The notes beneath the pieces are model-generated. The model was not told where the DNA came from. It worked only from the letters and a program-made list of their open reading frames with translations, and did not search any database. 64,000 bases of DNA. It comes from Glycomyces sp. TRM65418. Its GTDB lineage: Bacteria; Actinomycetota; Actinomycetes; Mycobacteriales; Micromonosporaceae. The translations under genes and the position numbers were made by a program. This document shows positions 57,052 to 64,000 of the stretch, piece by piece; the stretch's first letter is position 1, and each line of letters starts with the position of its first letter. The DNA is taken from positions 682,001-746,000 of the forward strand of contig NZ_JAJFAX010000001.1 of NCBI RefSeq assembly GCF_019710475.1, written 5' to 3'.

Positions 57052-57503
57052 CGGCCGCCCGGCCGGGTCTTCTCGGCGGGCGCCGGGACCTGCAGCATCA
57101 CCGAGCCGGCGGCGAGGTCGTGCAGGCCCCGGTGGTACGGGTGGACCAGCGCGGTCAGGGCCGGGATCAGGAGTGAGAGCAGGACCGCGCGGACCAGGGC
57201 GCGGGGGAACCCGATCGGCCCGCCGTGGTCGGCCGAGACGCACGCGATGCGCATGAGCCGCATGCCGAGCGTCTGGGTGCCGAAGGCGAGCGCGACCGCG
57301 TAGTACGCGGCGAAGAGCAGCGCCCGCAGGACGGCCTGGCCGAACGGGTCGGCGGTGACGAGATCGAGCCAGTTCAGGCCGATCGCGAGGACCGTGCAGG
57401 CGGCCCAGTCGATGAAGACGGCGACGAACCGCCCGAGGAGTGAGGCGAGGTCCTGTCCGGCTCCGGTGGTTCCAGGGGTGTTCGCACCGCGTTCGCTCGT
57501 CAT
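57048..57503 (-). CDS. RDD family membrane protein
   Basis: A 151-residue membrane protein with three helices. GRFVAVFIDW contains the Arg and Asp of the RDD family; FGTQTLGMRLMRI is the second conserved block and YHRGLHDLAAGSVM the third. ATG at 57503. Often next to glnA in Actinobacteria. Function unknown, possibly ion or solute transport. Confidence 0.88.
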   Translation of the reverse strand: MTSERGANTPGTTGAGQDLASLLGRFVAVFIDWAACTVLAIGLNWLDLVTADPFGQAVLRALLFAAYYAVALAFGTQTLGMRLMRIACVSADHGGPIGFPRALVRAVLLSLLIPALTALVHPYHRGLHDLAAGSVMLQVPAPAEKTRPGGR

Positions 57504-57626
57504 GGCGGGCAGTCTACGGTGGGCCGAGTCGCCGGGGCCCGCGAGCCGACCATGTGTGCGGTCGGCCGGTTTGCACCGCCCTGAGCAGTGGATTCGGCCA
57601 AAGTGGAACAGGTCCCAACATTGCAA

Positions 57627-57664
57627 GTAACACGCTCGAAACATTTGATTTACGGCCGGGCAAC
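57627..57664. promoter_or_regulatory. glnA: GlnR operator upstream of glnA
   Basis: Four half-sites at exact 6-base spacing: GTAAC-n6-GAAAC-n6-TTTAC-n6-GCAAC, matching the actinobacterial GlnR consensus gTnAC-n6-GaAAc in duplicate. The first pair is perfect. It lies 151 bases before the glnA start; AT-rich GCTTAATAAGC at 57684-57694 may include the -10 region. GlnR should control glnA in response to nitrogen. Confidence 0.85.
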
Positions 57665-57814
57665 TGATCGCGGATAGCGTTTCGCTTAATAAGCTTAGGC
57701 GTCGACAGCGAGGTCGGCCTGCCCGGCGAAGCTTGCGAGCCCGGCATGAGCACTGCTGTCCGGAAGGCGGCGTCATCGGCCTTCCGGCACTCACCTACCG
57801 AGAGGAATACCTTC

Positions 57815-59239
57815 GTGTTCTCCAGCCCTGAAGAGCTCCTCGGATACGTCCGCGACAACGACGTGAAGTTCATCGACGTCCGCTTCTGCGACCTGCCCGG
57901 CGTCATGCAGCACTTCAACATCCCGGCCGAGGCCTTCGACAACGACCTCCTCGAGGAGGGCCTCGCCTTCGACGGCTCCTCGATCCGCGGTTTCCAGCAG
58001 ATCCACGAATCGGACATGCTGCTGCTGCCCGACGTGGCCACCGCGTTCGTCGACCCCTTCCGCGAGCAGAAGACCCTCGCCCTGAACTTCTTCATCCACG
58101 ACCCCTTCACCCGCGAGGCCTACAGCCGCGACCCCCGCAACATCGCGAAGAAGGCCGAGCAGTACCTGGCGGGCTCCGGCATCGCCGACACCGCCTACTT
58201 CGGGGCCGAGGCCGAGTTCTACATCTTCGACTCGATCCGCTTCGACCAGACCGCCAACCAGGCCTTCTACAAGATCGACTCGGTCGAGGGCGCCTGGAAC
58301 ACCGGTGCGGAGGAGAACGGCGCCAACCTCGGCTACAAGCCGCGCCACAAGGGCGGCTACTTCCCGGTCGGGCCCGTCGACCACTTCGCGGACCTGCGCG
58401 ACCGGATGGTGACCAACCTCATCGAGGGCGGCCTGACCATCGAGCGCGCCCACCACGAGGTCGGCACCGCCGGACAGTCCGAGATCAACTACCGCTTCTC
58501 GACCCTGCTGCACTCCGGCGACGACGTCCAGAAGTTCAAGTACATCATCAAGAACACCGCCACCCAGGCGGGCAAGACCGTGACCTTCATGCCGAAGCCG
58601 CTGTTCGGCGACAACGGCTCGGGCATGCACACCCACCAGTCGCTGTGGGCGAACGGCGACCCGCTGTTCTACGACGAGACCGGTTACGCCGGCCTGTCGG
58701 ACACCGCCCGCTACTACATCGGCGGCCTGCTCAAGCACGCCCCGAGCCTGCTGGCCTTCACCAACCCGTCGGTGAACTCCTACCGCCGCCTGGTGCCGGG
58801 CTTCGAGGCGCCGGTCAACCTGGTCTACTCGCAGCGCAACCGCTCGGCGTGCACCCGCATCCCGGTGACCGGTTCGAACGCGAAGGCCAAGCGCGTCGAG
58901 TTCCGCGTGCCGGACCCGTCGAGCAACCCGTACCTGGCGTTCTCGGCCATGCTCATGGCGGGCCTGGACGGCATCAAGAACAAGATCGAGCCGCCGGCGC
59001 CGGTCGACAAGGACCTGTACGAACTCGGCCCGGAGGAGTACGGCGACATCGCCCAGGTCCCCGGCTCGCTCGACGAGGTCCTGGACAACCTGGAGCGGGA
59101 CCACGACTTCCTCACCGAGGGCGGCGTGTTCACGCCCGACCTCATCGAGACGTGGATCCAGTACAAGCGCGAGAACGAGATCGACCCCGTGCGCCTGCGT
59201 CCGACGCCGCACGAGTTCGACCTGTACTACGAGGTGTGA
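57815..59239 (+). CDS. glnA: glutamine synthetase type I (GlnA)
   Basis: ATP-dependent glutamine synthesis. GTG at 57815 with AGAGGA 8 bases upstream gives 474 aa and the family N-terminus; the longer frame adds 23 unrelated residues. Seen: FDGSSIRGF, the [11 protein letters not shown] metal region, the ATP-site [12 protein letters not shown] and [10 protein letters not shown]. Tyr402 in [10 protein letters not shown] is the adenylylation site, so GlnE regulation is expected. GlnR boxes lie upstream. Confidence 0.98.
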   Translation: MFSSPEELLGYVRDNDVKFIDVRFCDLPGVMQHFNIPAEAFDNDLLEEGLAFDGSSIRGFQQIHESDMLLLPDVATAFVDPFREQKTLALNFFIHDPFTREAYSRDPRNIAKKAEQYLAGSGIADTAYFGAEAEFYIFDSIRFDQTANQAFYKIDSVEGAWNTGAEENGANLGYKPRHKGGYFPVGPVDHFADLRDRMVTNLIEGGLTIERAHHEVGTAGQSEINYRFSTLLHSGDDVQKFKYIIKNTATQAGKTVTFMPKPLFGDNGSGMHTHQSLWANGDPLFYDETGYAGLSDTARYYIGGLLKHAPSLLAFTNPSVNSYRRLVPGFEAPVNLVYSQRNRSACTRIPVTGSNAKAKRVEFRVPDPSSNPYLAFSAMLMAGLDGIKNKIEPPAPVDKDLYELGPEEYGDIAQVPGSLDEVLDNLERDHDFLTEGGVFTPDLIETWIQYKRENEIDPVRLRPTPHEFDLYYEV

Positions 59240-59318
59240 CGAGTAGTACCGAAAAGGACGGTCTACGAGAGGTGACGAGTAGGCCGAACGGCATGGCCCG
59301 CGAAGTGCGGCCGCCAGG

Positions 59319-59370
59319 CGACGCAAGGGGCGCGATCGGTGTGCGGACACCGGTCGCGCCCCTTGCGTCG
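59319..59370. terminator. very long perfect hairpin after glnA
   Basis: About 24 paired bases: CGACGCAAGGGGCGCGA and its complement TCGCGCCCCTTGCGTCG, extending inward to CGGTGT/ACACCG with one mismatch. It begins 80 bases after the glnA stop. Confidence 0.85.
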
Positions 59371-59473
59371 TCGGTTCGGCCCCCGGGACGCGGTCGCGGC
59401 GGTGCCGCCGAGCCGTGTGTGAGCCGCCGCGGCGACGCTTGCTACCCGTAGTCGGGGCGGGCATACTCGCCTC

Positions 59474-60169
59474 GTGTCCCCCCGATTCCTTCCCGAACGC
59501 GATCGCGACGTCTATCGCGACGCGATCGCCATGTCGATCGGCATCTGCATCGTGGGCGTCTCCTTCGGTGCGATCGCGACGGCCGCGGGGTTCCCCTGGT
59601 GGATCCCGGTCGCCATGTCGGCCTTGACCTTCGCCGCCACCTCACAGTTCGCCATGCTCGCCGTGGTGATGGCCGGAGGCGGCGTCCTCGCCGGGCTCGC
59701 GGCCGGAGTGCTCGTCCACCTGCGCCACATCCCCTACGGGCTGGCCGTCGGCGACCTCTACTGGGGCAGGTGGTGGACCCGCATGCTGGGCACGTTCATG
59801 CTCATCGACCAGTCCACCGCGTTCGCCCTCGCCGCCGGGCACGACCGGCGGCGCGCCAAGACCGCGTACTGGGCCACCGCCGTCATCATGTTCATCGCCT
59901 GGAACGTCGGCACGGTGATCGGCGTCTTCGCGGGCGGCTTCGTCCCCGACCCGGACGTGTTCGGCCTCGACGCGGCCTTCCCGGCGCTCCTGCTCGCGCT
60001 CGTATTCCCGGCGCTGAAGGACCGCGACACGCTGATGGCCGTCCTGGTCGGCTCGGCCGTCGCGCTCGCCACCGCGCCGTTCCTGCCCACGGGCGTCCCG
60101 GTCCTGCTGGCGATCCTCGGGGTCTTCGCGACCTGGCCCCGCGGCAAGCGGCGGGAGGCGGCCGAATGA
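59474..60169 (+). CDS. azlC: AzlC family branched-chain amino acid exporter subunit
   Basis: A 231-residue membrane protein with about seven helices, large subunit of AzlCD (BrnFE-type) exporters. FGAIATAAGFPWWIPVAMSALTFAATSQF and LVHLRHIPYGLAVG are the conserved blocks. GTG start. Its stop overlaps the azlD start (ATGA). First of two tandem copies. Confidence 0.9.
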   Translation: MSPRFLPERDRDVYRDAIAMSIGICIVGVSFGAIATAAGFPWWIPVAMSALTFAATSQFAMLAVVMAGGGVLAGLAAGVLVHLRHIPYGLAVGDLYWGRWWTRMLGTFMLIDQSTAFALAAGHDRRRAKTAYWATAVIMFIAWNVGTVIGVFAGGFVPDPDVFGLDAAFPALLLALVFPALKDRDTLMAVLVGSAVALATAPFLPTGVPVLLAILGVFATWPRGKRREAAE

Positions 60170-60477
60170 CCATGGCCGCGGTGCTCGCCCTCGCGGCCGG
60201 CGTCTTCCTCGTCCGCCTCGCCGGGCCGGTGATGCGCAGCCGGATCAAGGTCTCCGAGCGCACCGAGATCCTGATGAAACGCGGGGCGATGGTGGTGCTG
60301 GCGGCGCTGGTGGTGACCGGCGCGCTCGTCGCGGAGGACGGCGGCTTCGCGGGCTGGGCCCTTCCGGCCGGGGTCGCGGTCGGCGGCTTCCTGGCCTGGC
60401 GCCGGGTGCCCATCATCATCGTCGTCGTCGCGGCGGCCGCGACCACGGCCCTGCTGCGGCTGGGCGGCGTCGAGTAG
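60166..60477 (+). CDS. azlD: AzlD family exporter subunit
   Basis: A 103-residue protein with three or four helices; VFLVRLAGPVMRSRIKVSERTE, then ALLVTGAL-like AALVVTGALV and TTALLR are typical of AzlD. Translationally coupled to the preceding azlC. Confidence 0.88.
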   Translation: MTMAAVLALAAGVFLVRLAGPVMRSRIKVSERTEILMKRGAMVVLAALVVTGALVAEDGGFAGWALPAGVAVGGFLAWRRVPIIIVVVAAAATTALLRLGGVE

Positions 60478-60543
60478 GCCGAGGCGCCGAAGAACCGCGC
60501 CGCTCGGTCGTTCGATCCGTCGGCAAGCGGGTACCCGGGCGCG

Positions 60544-61299
60544 ATGTTCGCTCGCTTGGCCGCGCTCGTCGGCCGTGATCTCCTGCGCGACACGCTCGCG
60601 TACAGCATCGGCATCGCCGTCGCAGGGGCCTCCTTCGCCGCGCTCGCGACCGCTCAAGGGCTGCCGTGGTGGGTCACGATGGCGATGTCGCTGCTCGTGT
60701 ACGCCGGGACGGCCCAGTTCGCGGCCATCGGCGTCGCCGCGGCGGGCGGCGGCCCCGCGGCGATCGTCATGACCGGGCTCATCCTCAACCTCCGCCACCT
60801 CCCCTACGGGATGGCCGTCGGCCACCTGTACTGGGACCGCTGGTGGACACGGCTGCTCGGCACCCACAACCTGCTGGACACCACGGCGGCCTTCGCCTTG
60901 GCCGAGGGCGACGACCTGCGGCGGGCCCGGATCGCCTACTGGACCACGGGGGTCGGGAACGCCGTCGCCTGGACGATCGGCAACGTGGTCGGCATCGCCG
61001 CGGGCGGGCAGATCGGCGACCCGGCCGCCCTCGGCCTCGACGCCGCGCTGCCCGCGATCGTGCTGGCCCTGGTGCTGCCGTCGCTGCGCGACCGCAGCAC
61101 GCTCCTCGCGGCCCTGACCGGCGCGGCGATCGCGTTGGCCGCCAGCCCGTTCCTGCCCGCCGGGATCCCGGTCCTGCTGGCGCTCGCGGGCCTGGTGTTC
61201 GCGTTGCCGCGAAAGGAATCCGACATGGACGAGACCAGCGCCTCCAGGACGGGCGAATCCGGTGCGGACGAAGGCGACGTCGAGGAGGCCGAGCGGTGA
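60544..61299 (+). CDS. azlC: second AzlC family exporter subunit
   Basis: A 251-residue relative of the first copy (shared FAALATAQGLPWWVTMAMSLLVYAGTAQF and LRHLPYGMAVGHLYWDRWWTRLLGT, identical layout) with a 25-residue acidic C-terminal tail (SDMDETSASRTGESG...) that the first lacks. ATG at 60544, 66 bases after azlD. Stop overlaps the second azlD (GTGA). Tandem duplication is likely. Confidence 0.88.
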   Translation: MFARLAALVGRDLLRDTLAYSIGIAVAGASFAALATAQGLPWWVTMAMSLLVYAGTAQFAAIGVAAAGGGPAAIVMTGLILNLRHLPYGMAVGHLYWDRWWTRLLGTHNLLDTTAAFALAEGDDLRRARIAYWTTGVGNAVAWTIGNVVGIAAGGQIGDPAALGLDAALPAIVLALVLPSLRDRSTLLAALTGAAIALAASPFLPAGIPVLLALAGLVFALPRKESDMDETSASRTGESGADEGDVEEAER

Positions 61300-61604
61300 G
61301 CATCTGGACGGTACTGATCCTGGCGGTCGGCACCTTCGCGATCCGGTACGCGGGGCCGATGCTCCGCGACCGCATCGTGATCGCGAAACGGACCGAGGAG
61401 TTCCTCAACCGCGCCGCGACCGTGGTCCTCGTGGCGCTCGTGGTGACCTCGGCGATCGTGGTGGACGGCGAGTGGGCGGGCTGGGCCCTCCCGGCGGGCG
61501 TCCTCGTCGGCGGGATCCTCGCCTGGCGGAAGGCCTCGCTCGCCGTCGTCGTCATCGCCGCGGCGGCGACCACGGCGCTGCTGCGGCTGGCCGGGATCGC
61601 CTGA
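61296..61604 (+). CDS. azlD: second AzlD family exporter subunit
   Basis: A 102-residue three- to four-helix protein, GTG start. TFAIRYAGPMLRDRIVIAKRTEEFL and WALPAGVLVGGILAWR mirror the first AzlD. The pair with the second AzlC forms a complete exporter. Confidence 0.88.
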   Translation: MSIWTVLILAVGTFAIRYAGPMLRDRIVIAKRTEEFLNRAATVVLVALVVTSAIVVDGEWAGWALPAGVLVGGILAWRKASLAVVVIAAAATTALLRLAGIA

Positions 61605-61615
61605 GGGCGACGGAA

Positions 61616-61643
61616 AGGGCCGCACTGCTCGCAGTGCGGCCCT
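61616..61643. terminator. bidirectional intrinsic terminator
   Basis: Perfect 12-bp stem (AGGGCCGCACTG / CAGTGCGGCCCT), loop CTCG, between azlD and the convergent surface-protein gene. Confidence 0.85.
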
Positions 61644-61691
61644 CCCGTTATTCGTCTTTACCGAAGTCCGTATCCCTCAAGGGGATGCGGT

Positions 61692-62825
61692 CTACCAGTC
61701 CTGCGCGGTGCGGCGACGGCGCATGATCAGGAAGATGGCGGCGGCGGCCACGATGAGCGCCGCGGCCGAGCTGATCATGATCGTCAGCGAGCTGCCGGTG
61801 GTGGGCAGCTGCGGTTGAGCGGACGGGGTCTCGCTCGGGGCGGGGGATTCCTCGTCGCACTCGACGGGCTTCGCCCAGTACAGCGTGCCGGTCTCGTAGA
61901 ACTTCCCGGCGTCGGCCTCGTAGCTGATCTCCAGCTCGGTGCCGATGCCCGGGATGAAGACCGTCTCGGTCGCGCCGGGGGCGACGGTGACGACGATCGG
62001 GTCGCCTTCACCGGCGGCGAACGTGAAGGTCGTCTCGGTGCCGTTCTCGGGGACCGTCACGGTGACCTCGAGGCCCTCGCAAGTGACGGTGGACTCGATG
62101 GTCGGGCAGGTGGGAAGGCCTTCCCATTCGATGACCGTCGGCTCGCCGTCGTCGACGACCACGGTGACCGTCAGACCGGCCTCGACGTCCTCGACGAAGA
62201 AGGACTCGGTGTAGGGCTCGTCGACCTCGGGGGTGACGACGATGTCCTCACCGGATCCGGTGCTGATGGTGAACGTCGAGAGCGCCTCGGGGTTCCCGTT
62301 GGAGACGGTCACGGTGATGCCGAAGCAGTCGCTGTGGTGCGTCAGGGCGGGCTCGGGGGTCTCGGGTTCGGGGTCGGGCTGGCAGCCGGTGTCCGGCTTC
62401 TCGACGGTGACCGGCTCACCGGGGTCGGTGCGCTCGTTGCTCCACTTGGTGGCCACCTTGAGCGACACGCTCTCCACCCCGGCGTCGAGCACCTGGGTGG
62501 CCGTGATGGGGGCCTCGTCGAGCTCCGGGTCGGGCAGCTTGACCTTGTCGCCGAACGTGGTGCCGAGCGTGAAGGCGCCGGTGATCTCGGCATCGCTGTC
62601 CGACTCGACGGTGTCGATCCAGGCTTCCAGGTCCGCGGGCTTGTTGTGCCAGTCGCCCTCGACGACGGCCCATTCAACCTGCCAGCTGCCGTCGGGGAGG
62701 CAGGTGGGGGTTCCGGTGACGTCGGGGTGGTGCGCCTGCGCCGCGGAGGCGAAGGTGACCGCTCCGGCGAGGCCGAGCATGACGCTTCCGGTCAGGCCCA
62801 GCACCCGCTTGAGGGTACGGTTCAT
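61692..62825 (-). CDS. LPXTG-anchored cell-surface protein
   Basis: A 377-residue exported protein, ATG at 62825 with AGGAGA upstream. Signal peptide ends around ASAAQA (residue 32). The extracellular part is Thr/Val/Glu-rich, beta-strand-like and contains paired cysteines (PTCLPDG, DTGCQP, SDCFG, PTCPT, VTCEG, VECDE). Sorting signal LPTTG, a hydrophobic helix and RRRRTAQDW end the protein, so sortase should link it to peptidoglycan. Ligand or function unknown. Confidence 0.88.
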   Translation of the reverse strand: MNRTLKRVLGLTGSVMLGLAGAVTFASAAQAHHPDVTGTPTCLPDGSWQVEWAVVEGDWHNKPADLEAWIDTVESDSDAEITGAFTLGTTFGDKVKLPDPELDEAPITATQVLDAGVESVSLKVATKWSNERTDPGEPVTVEKPDTGCQPDPEPETPEPALTHHSDCFGITVTVSNGNPEALSTFTISTGSGEDIVVTPEVDEPYTESFFVEDVEAGLTVTVVVDDGEPTVIEWEGLPTCPTIESTVTCEGLEVTVTVPENGTETTFTFAAGEGDPIVVTVAPGATETVFIPGIGTELEISYEADAGKFYETGTLYWAKPVECDEESPAPSETPSAQPQLPTTGSSLTIMISSAAALIVAAAAIFLIMRRRRTAQDW

Positions 62826-62931
62826 GGTTCTCCTAAGAATGACAATTGCATTGGGGGGAATCGGGGCCGCGCGGTCAGGGGGTGTGAGGTTCCGACCGGC
62901 TTCGGCACCGTACCAAATGAGACACGTTGCA

Positions 62932-62950
62932 ATGCGACAAGAGGTCGCAT
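62932..62950. promoter_or_regulatory. 19-base palindrome upstream of the LPXTG gene
   Basis: ATGCGAC and GTCGCAT flank AAGAG in an AT-rich stretch 107 bases before the start. The symmetry and position suggest an operator; the regulator is unknown. Confidence 0.4.
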
Positions 62951-63063
62951 AACAATAAGGTAACGAGCCCATGGCGAACGACGGTGTCCCAAGGGCGTCG
63001 GAAGGCGGACACGACGAAACGGCCGAGCGCCGGCCCGGCCGTCGTCGGCAGTGGGGGCGGCGG

Positions 63064-64000
63064 CTAGTCCGCGTCCGGTGCGGCGCCGTCGATCTCCTCC
63101 TCGGTGAGGTACCCGGAGTCGACGATCACCTCCTGGTAGTTCTCCACGGTGACGTCGACCGGCGGCAGCAGGTACGCGGGGATGAACTTGAAGCCGTTGT
63201 CATAGCTGCCGAGGTCGTTCACCTCGGGGCTCTCGCCGTCGACGATCGACCGCACCATGTTCGCCGCGACCTCGGCGAGGAGGCGGGTGTCCTTGAAGAC
63301 CGTCTCGGACTGGCCCGTGCCCTCTTTGATGTGCTTGAGCGACAACGGCTCCGCGTCCTGCCCGGTCACGACGGGGAAATCGTCCGCACCCGGCTCGTAG
63401 CCGGCGTCGACCAGCGCCTCCACGATGCCCCGGCTGATGCCGTCGTAGGGCGAGAGCACGGCGTGGAGCGGCTCCTCCTCGTAGTGGTCCTCCAGCAGGC
63501 GGGCCATGCGCTCCCGCGCGATCTTGCGGTCCCACCGCTCGGTGGAGGTCGGCTCCTGCTCGGTCTCGCCTGAGAGGATGTTGACCTTGCCCTCGTAGAT
63601 GTAGCTCTCGAGGGTGTCGAGGCCGCCGAGGAAGAAGTACTGGGAGTTGTTGTCGTCCAGCGAACCCGAGAACAGCTCGATGTTGAACGGGCCCGGGTTC
63701 TCCTCCAGGCCCAGCCGCTGGATGATGTGCCTGGCCTGGAGCACGCCGACCTGGTAGTTGTCGAACGAGGCGTAGTAGTCGACGTCGGGGGTCTCCAGGA
63801 TCAGGCGGTCGTAGGAGATGACCGTCACGCCCTGGTTCTTGGCCCGCCCGAGGATCTCGCCGAGGGACTTGTTGCCGATCGCGCCGACGATGAGGAACTC
63901 CACGCCCCCGTCGATCATGGACTTGATCTGCCCGATCTGCGCCTCGACGTCGTCGTCGCCGTATTCGAGGATGGTCCGGTAGCCGAACCCCTGCAGACGC
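63064..64000 (-). CDS. sugar ABC transporter substrate-binding protein (5' end outside window)
   Basis: Periplasmic-binding-protein type 1 fold, resembling ChvE-like multiple-monosaccharide binding proteins. The frame stays open to the right edge. Visible: SMIDGGVEFLIVGAIGNKSLGEIL, VTVISYDRLI, YYASFDNYQVGVLQARHI, IELFSGSLDDNNSQYFF, AVLSPYDGISRGIVEAL and VVTGQDAE. The N-terminal signal peptide lies beyond the window. ABC permease and ATPase genes probably lie further left in transcription order or elsewhere. Confidence 0.88.
   Translation of the reverse strand, partial: RLQGFGYRTILEYGDDDVEAQIGQIKSMIDGGVEFLIVGAIGNKSLGEILGRAKNQGVTVISYDRLILETPDVDYYASFDNYQVGVLQARHIIQRLGLEENPGPFNIELFSGSLDDNNSQYFFLGGLDTLESYIYEGKVNILSGETEQEPTSTERWDRKIARERMARLLEDHYEEEPLHAVLSPYDGISRGIVEALVDAGYEPGADDFPVVTGQDAEPLSLKHIKEGTGQSETVFKDTRLLAEVAANMVRSIVDGESPEVNDLGSYDNGFKFIPAYLLPPVDVTVENYQEVIVDSGYLTEEEIDGAAPDAD

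Overview
The window is chromosomal DNA of a high-GC Actinomycetota. Most third codon positions are G or C, and GTG and TTG starts and ATGA/GTGA stop-start overlaps are common. The division and cell-wall (dcw) cluster with Wag31/DivIVA, SepF and YggT, a class II DAHP synthase, a pyrophosphate-type phosphofructokinase, a GlnR box before glnA, an IdeR-type iron box and a PimB-type mannosyltransferase all point the same way. Micromonosporales or Glycomycetales would fit, but that placement is inference. I see no tRNA, rRNA, CRISPR array, insertion sequence or prophage.

Region 1 (1-16,600, minus strand) is the dcw cluster, transcribed right to left: a MarR-family gene, murE, murF, mraY, murD, ftsW, murG, murC, a lipoprotein gene, then ftsQ, ftsZ, yggS (TTG start), sepF, yggT and divIVA, which runs off the left edge. 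From murF to murC the genes are joined by stop-start overlaps or a 7-base gap. Three things are unusual. The head of the cluster is a MarR gene where mraZ-rsmH-ftsL-ftsI would be expected. The laccase-domain gene usually found between ftsZ and yggS is absent. A plus-strand siderophore-interacting protein gene with its own IdeR box sits between the lipoprotein gene and ftsQ.

Region 2 (16,600-24,400) opens with two exported cell-wall proteins: a coiled-coil protein with an M15-like C-terminal domain and an L,D-transpeptidase lipoprotein. Small membrane proteins, an N-acyltransferase-like protein, an Rrf2-cupin divergent pair around an AT-rich palindrome, a TIGR01777-type epimerase and a luciferase-like oxidoreductase follow.

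Region 3 (24,390-33,720) is mainly metabolism: class II DAHP synthase; a cyclohydrolase (FchA) coupled to a FolD-like protein that has lost the cyclohydrolase lysine; a PPi-type phosphofructokinase; RNase AS; a Crp-family regulator; a PlsC acyltransferase; and a serine hydrolase with a membrane protein.

Region 4 (33,930-44,000) is more accessory: a flavin monooxygenase coupled to an alpha/beta-hydrolase-like protein lacking its nucleophile; a divergent cytochrome P450; a NUDIX protein; an atypical NRAMP transporter overlapping two small PRC-barrel-like genes; and a biotin operon (bioA-bioF-bioD) whose BioF has a long disordered N-terminal extension.

Region 5 (44,000-64,000) holds an MFS transporter, a LOR/SDH-type ornithine cyclodeaminase family protein, a secreted beta-helix protein behind LacI-type palindromes, a ROK glucokinase, a long-chain acyl-CoA ligase followed by a NarL-type two-component system, a PimB-like mannosyltransferase, a NYN-domain protein, an RDD protein, glnA with a four-half-site GlnR operator, two tandem AzlC-AzlD exporters, an LPXTG surface protein and a truncated sugar-binding protein at the right edge.
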